From Temnothorax longispinosus (taxonomy: Eukaryota; Arthropoda; Insecta; Hymenoptera; Formicidae): a stretch of 64,000 nt of DNA. Made by a program: the position numbers and the translations under genes. The notes beneath the pieces were generated by a model that was not told where the DNA came from, made no database searches, and saw only the letters and a list, made by a program, of their open reading frames with translations. The stretch is from positions 10,311,928 to 10,375,927 of the forward strand of contig NC_092361.1 of NCBI RefSeq assembly GCF_030848805.1, written 5' to 3'. This document shows positions 57,183-64,000 of this stretch, piece by piece; positions within the stretch are counted from its first letter, which is position 1; every line of letters starts with the position of its first letter.

Positions 57183-57866
57183 TTAAAAATTGTTTTGTAA
57201 CGCTTTTTCCCACTGGTAAGATAACGCACCAGTACTTTGAAAATATGTCGAATACGCTTCTTTGACTGCAATAGCATTTTTATTGCCGCGGCTTCGACAA
57301 AGTGGCATATTGCGAACTCCATGGCTTGTACGCATATCTTCAAGAGTTGTGTAAATATGATTTACTTCCCGTTAATTGCGCTTCGTTTTTTATAATAAAA
57401 TTGTGCAGTGCTACAGTTGCTTGTACAATTTTGCGTACATTGCTGACATTTGCGATGATTGGCCTTCGGTATATTCTCAATTGAGCCACTAATATGCTGA
57501 AAGCGATCTCCACAACCCTTTTTGCACGGCTAAGTCGATAATTGAATACTTTTTTCCCAATGTTGAGTTTTCTACTTTGCGGATATGGTCTCATCATCAT
57601 CTACATAGATAATGGAAAAGCTTCATCTGCTACTAGGGTAATTCTGATCCGTCAATTTCAATCTATTTCGGGTTTGGAAGTTTGAACGAATTAACTTCGA
57701 AGCGGTTCCCAATTTCGTTGTTGCGGAAGACTCCTCCATCACTTTGCCTACTTTCGGCACCAATATCGACTATTGTAAAGCAATAGTTTGCATCGCTGAT
57801 TCCGAGGAGATTAATGCTGTGATGGCCTTTGTAATTGTAGTATGTCGATCCGCTGTTTGGTGGAGC
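57183..57866 (-). pseudogene. PIF/Harbinger transposase (HARBI1-like), last exon
   Basis: The exon starts after the acceptor TTCTTGTTACAG at 57866. It reads APPNSGSTYYNYKGHHSINL, then FTIVDIGAESRQSDGGVF (catalytic Asp), VADEAFPL, and FNYRLSRAKRVVEIAFSIL (catalytic Glu in RVVEIAF), then a C-terminus YSTYFQSTGALSYQWEKA in a shifted frame. Stops near 57661 and 57607 and a frameshift near 57360 inactivate it. Upstream exons would lie beyond the BEL element that inserted into the preceding intron. The enzyme normally moves elements flanked by TWA duplications. Confidence 0.75.
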
Positions 57867-57903
57867 CTGTAACAAGAACACATATTGTCTTTTTACCATA
57901 ATA

Positions 57904-58593
57904 TGTGCTCGGGGGGGAGGGGGTGAGTCCGCCCCAGGGACGCAAATGGTACAACAATAAACTCTCGAAGGACCAGAGGGGCGCGATCCTCTCACGTACA
58001 AAACGGGTGCACGTTGCACGCAAACGGAGTGAATGCGACTCACCGTTTCGTTGCCCGGCCCTTGGATATTGGTTCCGGCCTTCCTTTGGGTGGCTGGCCT
58101 CCTTGGTGGTGAGACTGTCCAAAGCGTGCCGAATGTCCAAAGCGTGCAGAATGTCCAAAGCGTACAAGCGGCATGCAAAGCAGAAAAGGCAGGAAATCGA
58201 ATGCTCTTAGTGGGCGCAATGTCTTCGCGGGGTCCAAAACGTGAGCCGATACGATCGTGTTCGAAACGTGTCTGGACTCTTCCGTGACTGATACGAGAGT
58301 GTGAATGGTTCTTCCGGCTCGCGCTCCCGCGACTCGCGGCGCGAGGTCCTTACGGAAACGGCCGCCGATGGGCAGCACGAGTCGGGTGAGTCGCGTGATT
58401 ATTGACAGACCGATTGATCGCGATCCGCCAACGTTTCGCGCGAGTCGTTAACTCGAATATAACCTTACCGGCCGTCTTACGTAAACCGGTGGAGACAACT
58501 AATACTAACGAACATGAACTGATTACGATTAACTAACGAACAACGAGAGCACAATTAAACGCTATTTACACTATTTACAGTGAGCGCCAACCA
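57904..58593 (-). repeat. 3' LTR of BEL element 3
   Basis: On the minus strand: TGGTTGGCGCTCACTG to CCCCCGAGCACA (TG...CA), preceded by a purine-rich AGTGGGCGG. It contains a three-fold 18-bp repeat at 58112-58165. The boundaries are inferred without the partner LTR. Confidence 0.55.
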
Positions 58594-58625
58594 TACCGCC
58601 CACTAAAATACAACGTGTTGTATTT

Positions 58626-61600
58626 TTAAACTGTAGCGGGCTTCCGAGGTGGAGTGCCCACCGGCAAGGGGCATAGCTTCACCAAGGGACGCACGATCGA
58701 ACCATCCGCCATCTTCACCGTGGCGACCCGCGGAACGCCGTCGCTACCCGGATGCAGCGCTTCTATGCGTCCACGTCTCCAACGTAGGGGGGACGAGTTT
58801 GCGTCCTTGATGAGGACCAACGTGCCCACGTCGAGAGTACCGGCAGAGGTCCACCATTTGGGACGCTGTTGGAGCGTGTTGAGATACTCTACGTGCCAGC
58901 GCTTCCAGAAGTCGCGGTGGATGCGTTGAATGAGTTGCCATCGACTCAAACGATTTATTGGCAACGGAGCCACGTCGGGAGTGGGAACTGACACTAGGAG
59001 TTCCATTGTTAGAAAATGGCCCGGGGATAGGACCTCGAGGTCTGAAGGGTCGGTGCTCATAGGGCAGAGAGGCCGGGAGTTGAGGACAGACTCAATCTGA
59101 GCAAGGACCGTAATGAATACTTTGAATGATAAGATCTGATCCCCTATCACCTTTCGAAGGTGAGTCTTAAGTGATCGGACCCCCGTCTCCCAGAGGCCCT
59201 CGAAATGGGGAGCCAAGGAGGGATTAAACGACCACTTTATTTGTTCTCGCTCAACTACGAGAGACATGCACTTTTCGAGTTCGCGCGCGGTTTTTACAAA
59301 ATTCGTGCCGCAATCGCTATATAGGAGCGAACAGCGGCCGCGTCGGGCCACGAAGCGCCGCAACGCAGCGAGGAAAGAGTCCGTAGACAGTGAGAAGGCC
59401 ACCTCCAGGTGTATCGCCTTGACCGCGAAGCACTCGAAGAGGCAAACGTACACCTTAAAGGAGGAGACTCCCCGAGCCCGTCGCGTGACCATCGCGAAGG
59501 GCCCCGCAAAATCCACGCCACTGATCGAAAAGGGCTTGGCTTGGCTGACTTTCTCGGCCGGTAGTGTCGCCATGATGGGTTGAGTAGCATGCGGGTTCGC
59601 GCGGAAGCACTTATAACATCTCGAGAGCACCCGCCGAATCGCGCAGTGGAACCCAAGGATCCAAAAACGTTGAGCGAGCAAGTATTGCAGCGTGCGTCTA
59701 CCCGGGTGCAGTTGAGCCCGGTGCACATGTTCAACGACGAGATCCGTCAAGCGATGTTTGTTCGGCAGTAGGACGGGGTGTTTGGCCTCGAACGCCAGTC
59801 CCAAATGGACGAGCCTGCCGCCTACCCTGAAAACACTCTCTAAGTCCAGAAAGGGCGCGAGTTTGAGAAAAGGCTTCGGTAATCTCTTTCCGTTCCTAAG
59901 TCGGTCGATCTCCTCGCTGAAGACCTCCGTCTGCACAAATCTAACGACGATCAAGAGCGCGCGATGCGCTTCGACCTGATCGACTGCCAAGGTCGCGGGT
60001 ATTGATTTACCCTTTAAATTTTGGGTGATTCTGGTGATATATCCAACTATCCTACAAATCTTATCTAGTGACGAGAATCTATCTAATAGGGCGTATATGG
60101 GGTTAGGTAGGTTGATCGCGGCGAGCGATACGATTCTCTCCTCCTCGCTTGGGGACGATTCCCCAGAAAGGACCGGTTCGGCGCGGCCTTCGAAATCGAG
60201 CAGCCACTCGGGGCCCTCCCACCACGTAGTATTAGCCACGAGTTCGCGCGGGAACAGGCCACGGGAGCAATGATCCGCGGGGTTAAGCTCAGAGGCCACG
60301 TGACCCCAAGCCGTGACCGGCACCTTTTCTTGTATTCGGGCAACGCGATTGCGAACGAACGTTTTCCATTTATGCGGGGAGGAATGGGTCCAGTATAGCA
60401 CGACCTTGGCATCGGACCAGGCGTACTCAGCATCAATTTCCAGGTGTCCCAATAGGACCTGCCGGACGTAATCGATCAAATTACCGAGAACCAACGCGGC
60501 GCAGAGCTCCAAGCGAGGTAGGGAGAGGGCGCGTAACGGAGCCACTTTTGCTTTGGCGCACAGAATTATAACCTTGACCTCCGATGGAGTGACAGCGCGA
60601 ATGTACGTTACAGTCCCATAACCCCGTTCGCTCGCGTCACAAAACCTGTGCAACTCGCGACGAACACCATCACCCACGGGGAACGTAAGAGGTATCCGAA
60701 GGGAGCTCAACGCGTCGAGCTCCGATTGATATCGTTCCCACTGGCGGCGAACCTCTTCCGGCGGTTCGTCGTCCCAGTCGAGCTTGAGGGTCCACAAATA
60801 CTGAATCAATCCTTTTGCGGTGAACGTAAGCAGTGCCAAAAATCCTAGAGGGTCAAACATGCGCGCTACTCCCAATAAAACGGTGCGCTTGGTGCATGTT
60901 CGGGTCAAGGGGTTGATCTGAAATCCAAAGCTATCCACTGTTGAATGCCAGCGGAGGCCTAGAACCTTGAGCCCCTGATCCTCTGTCATGTCAAAGGAAC
61001 GCATGGATTGACTACAGATATCAGGGTCAAGTCCATCCAACGCGGCAGTATGGCTACTCGCCCATTTGCGCAACTCAAAACCGGCGCTCCGGAACAGTTC
61101 TATCAATTGATCGCAAAGCGCGATGCCTTGTGCGATTGTGCGGACGCTGGCTACGACGTCGTCCACGTATAGAGCCTTGAGTAGTAGAGCGTAAACCAGC
61201 GGATACTTATCACGATACTCATAAGCTAGACGGAGCAGGCAATAGATCGCTAGGAATGGAGAAGAGGTGACGCCGAAGGTGACCGTTTTGAGCAGGTAAT
61301 CCAAGATAGGATCCGACTCCGAAAAACGCCAGACAATGCGTTGATAATCCCGTTGCTCCGGGTCTATCCAGATTTGGCGAAACATCTGCTTCACGTCCGC
61401 GGTGATAGCTACCGGTTCAGCTCGGAATCTAATTAGGAGCGCGATTATGTCTGGTTGTAATTTCGGTCCACTGAGCAATGTGTTGTTTAGCGATATACTG
61501 TTCGGGCATTTGGACGAAGCGTCAAACACGACCCGCAATTTGGTGGTCGTACTATCGAGTTTGTACACCCCATGATGGGGCATATAATAGACGCAACCGT

Positions 61601-62318
61601 CCGATGAAGAAGTCTAGTCTGCAACCTCCATATGTCCGCTATCGAGATAATCCTGTAAGAACGCGTTATAACCTTTTCTAAGTTCGGGATCCAATTTGAA
61701 TCGGCGTTCGAGTGCGCGTAACCGATTGACTGCTATGGGTCGCGAGTCCACGAATGAAGGAGGGTGCGATGTAAAGGGGTATGAGACCACGAAACGGCCC
61801 GAATGGTTGCGACGCGTGGTTTTATCAACGGTCTCCCTGCAACGCCGGTTCTCCTCTAAAATCGGAGCGTGTTCCGGAACTTCTTCCAACTTCCAAAACC
61901 TTTCCACCGACGCGTCGATCGACTCGAGCGTGGTGGCAAAGGAGTGCAGCGATTGCACTTGCAAGGAGGGGGAAACCGAGCCCATCAGAACCCAGCCGAA
62001 AACCGTATTGAAGACGTCCGGCTCCCCATGAGTACCGGTGCGACGACCGTTTCTAAGTACTGATACGAAGGATTCCGCTCCCAATAGAATGTCAATTGAA
62101 CCGGGTATGTAATAGTCCGGATCTGCTAGCTGCAGCCCCCGTAGGTGACTCCATGATTTTGCCGCAACACGTTCGTTTGGCAGCGGCGAGGTGATGCGAG
62201 GAAGCACCGTGTCTTCGATGGGGAGACGAATATCGTCGCAATCTCGCGCTCGGATCACGAATGACGTAAGGCCCCGCGTTGTGGCGGCCTTTGTCTCGCT
62301 GACGCCTAACACTGTCAC
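58626..62318 (-). pseudogene. BEL element 3 pol: protease end, RT, RNase H, integrase
   Basis: A long frame with one in-frame TAG at 61612-61614; 61583-58626 alone is 985 codons. RT: AVTADVKQMFRQIW (motif A) and YVDDVVASV (active site). RNase H: HRFCDASERGYGTVTY, SLPRLELCAALVL, YAWSDAKVVLYW and LNPADHCSRGLF. Integrase: HVHRAQLHPGRRTLQYLL ... CYKCFR, GVDFAGPFA, LLYSDCGTNFVK and GLWETGVRSLKTHL. The DUF5641-type C-terminus (VGTLVLIKDANSSPLRW) is complete. It is the best preserved pol in the window apart from that one stop. Confidence 0.9.
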
Positions 62319-62345
62319 GCGGTGTTTCGTCCGGGCGAAACCGCC

Positions 62346-63790
62346 CCGCTACAGGCAACTCTTCGTGATGAAGTTGGCCTGACTCGCGCTATTCAACAAT
62401 ATGCGAACCGAAAACGGGTTGCCAAGCACGTCAATGGCTTCCGCTCTTACGGTCGACAACAAGACCACGCCATTGGCCACGCTAGCCATCGCAACAATCG
62501 GTTTGTCCTTTGACTTCGCGGGGGTCGCGGCGCCCCCTTGCGGCGGGGCGATGCTTTGCTCGAAGTTCAGGAGCGAGTGGTGTTTTGCATGACACGTCCG
62601 GCATGTCCATGCCGACAAACAATTTCTCGAATGATGTCCGGTGCGAAGACAATTCAGGCATACCCCCCGTTCGCGAACAAAGTTGTACCTCTCCTTAACC
62701 GAGAGCTTCAGAAATTCAGGACATTTCGCAAAGGAATGTTGCTCCTTGCACTGGAGGCACGCGACGTTCTGTGCGACGAGCGAGGTAGTCGACGCGGCTT
62801 TCTTAGCAGGCGGATTTTGTACTTTCGATTTATTTGACGAGTCGGCTACCGGCGCGAGGACTGTACAGTATCCCGACAGATACGTTATCAATTGCTCGTA
62901 TCGCGGCGATTCCACGGTCATGTGAGCTGACTCAAATTTCTCCCTTAGAGAGGGAGTTAGCTTCTCCAACAAGTGATTGAAGAGCATGAAATCCCAGGAC
63001 TCCACCGGGTAGTCCATCATCTTCAAGGCACGCGTGTTTTCATTGAAGGCGTCTAACAACGAACAAAAGGATTCGGCGGAATCCGCATTCAAGGGGGTGG
63101 CATGCACGAGGAAGCGCCAATATTGCGTGGCTAATTTTCTTTTATCCTGATATCGTGATAGCAGCGCCTCATGGGCAAGTTTTTCACGACGCCGAAAACC
63201 TCCCCCGATAACGAGGACAGAAGTACGAAGTACTGATATTTCTCGATAGCGGACACGCTGCTATTTTCGTGGATCGCCGTGTTGTACAGCGCAATGAAGG
63301 ATGGTCATTGGCCAAGATCACCCGTAAATTGTGGGAGGGCGATCTTTGGTAGTCTGATCGCGGATTGGGGCGCGAGCGGCGCAACCCGCGAGGACGCATT
63401 GGTCCCCGGCGCGGGAACGAAGCTTTCATACCGCCCTATTACGGCAAAACGCATTTTGTCGAACTCGTCACGTATCGCGTCTTCGACGCGAATTCTTCAT
63501 CATTAGCATTCTGAATTACTTGGAGGTGAGCCTCCTCAAAATCCTGAACTAATTGGGCTACCGTCGGATAACGAACGATAAAGGTTGGTCTCATCGACAC
63601 GTTGTCTACCGCGAGCATCGAATATTGATGAATTTCTCTCATGCGCCGAACGCACAGTTCGCGTCGCTGTTTGCACCCCCTATTCATCTTGAAGGTCGAT
63701 GTGCCCGCGCGAGTGCTCGAACAAAACGAAATTATGCTATCTCGGTTTGAGTCGCCGAGGTTCAAACTCAGGTTGAATCGCCGGGATAAT
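62346..63790 (-). pseudogene. BEL element 3 gag and protease region
   Basis: Gag is broken: frameshifts near 63490 and 63175, and a stop at about 63310 within LPKIALPQFTGD. From 63107 the frame is open: DUF1759-type core, zinc knuckles CLQCKEQHSFAKC and CLNCLRTGHHSRNC, then CRTCHAKHHSLL. The protease motif reads ILLNSASQANFI with Asn where the catalytic Asp is expected. TAG at 62346-62348 ends the frame, which reopens in the same phase at 62318. Confidence 0.8.
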
Positions 63791-64000
63791 CAACTCCAAC
63801 GCACGAGCGAGGCGATGGCAAGTTCAACACAATAATATTGTCGAAGCGTCGAATACTTCGAGTATGGATATCGTCGAAGAGTCGAAGGCTTCGAGTGTGG
63901 AATGCGGAAAAAATAAAAACAACACCGCCCGGCTCGCCGTAGCGACGAGTAGCGGATGGTTCGGTTCGAAATTTGCGCGAAGCACGAAGGAATATTCGCA
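63791..64000 (-). other. Leader of BEL element 3, incomplete
   Basis: Non-coding DNA upstream of gag with a twice-repeated GTCGAAG-CGTCGAA-TACTTCGAG-like motif (63840-63890). The primer-binding site and 5' LTR would follow outside the window. Confidence 0.4.

Larger units (their letters stand above)
57904..64000 (-). mobile_element. BEL/Pao retrotransposon (element 3), 5' end off the window
   Basis: The minus-strand gag-pol covers 63790 to 58626, followed by a 690-bp 3' LTR. The 5' LTR is beyond 64000. It sits 38 bp upstream of the PIF transposase acceptor, that is, in its intron. Confidence 0.85.

Noticed and set aside
57811..58378. Minus-strand frames continuing upstream of the PIF exon into the LTR
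   Set aside because: The APPNSGS exon begins at a clear splice acceptor; upstream sequence is LTR DNA with repeats.

Overview
The window looks like repeat-dense nuclear DNA of an arthropod, most likely an insect and plausibly a hymenopteran such as an ant. That assignment is inference. It rests on spliced eukaryotic genes, a first coding exon matching animal RNF11, an exon resembling the ciliary gene CFAP58, and a TE set typical of insects (BEL/Pao, pogo, Merlin/IS1595-like, PIF/Harbinger, an APE-type LINE, many foldback MITEs and AT microsatellites). There is one assembly gap of exactly 500 N (26119-26618). No operon, CRISPR array, rRNA or intact virus was seen.

Layout. 0-8.5 kb: a GC-rich block with a TATA motif, two related solo-LTR-like repeats (one inside a foldback MITE), and a 2.6 kb element bounded by TGTTACGTCC/GGACGTAACA. 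8.6-18.7 kb: two 225-bp inverted repeats (about 94% identical) enclose a proline-rich ORF (minus strand), a spliced Merlin/IS1595-like transposase gene, and a nearly complete BEL/Pao retrotransposon inserted in the second intron of that transposase. 18.7-26 kb: a patchwork of palindromic MITEs, including one that folds back a cysteine-rich CXC-domain pseudogene. 26-35 kb: AT-rich DNA with one CFAP58-like exon, a tRNA-like sequence, and a decayed repeat-borne protein. 35-39.5 kb: a frameshifted APE-type LINE. 39.8-42.3 kb: two unusual foldback elements. 44.5-44.8 kb: the first coding exon of an RNF11 homologue with a GC-rich upstream region. 46.8-49.6 kb: a three-level nest (MITE, then a TIR element, then a truncated BEL element). 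51.5-55.9 kb: a complete pogo-type DNA transposon whose four-exon transposase is open throughout. 56-57.9 kb: a PIF/Harbinger transposase pseudogene converging on a MADF-domain gene. 57.9-64 kb: a third BEL/Pao element (minus strand), inserted in an intron of the PIF transposase and running off the window.

How it fits together. Host coding sequence is minimal: two partial genes. The remainder is a record of successive insertions, with several target-site duplications readable directly (ATGTT, TA, TAA, TATA, GTTAGCTC, AAGGTCACCCT). The most interesting objects are the intact pogo element, the GTTAGCTC-flanked foldback carrying a transposase-like fragment, the compound inverted tandem array at 39.8-40.6 kb, and the Merlin region with its proline-rich neighbour.
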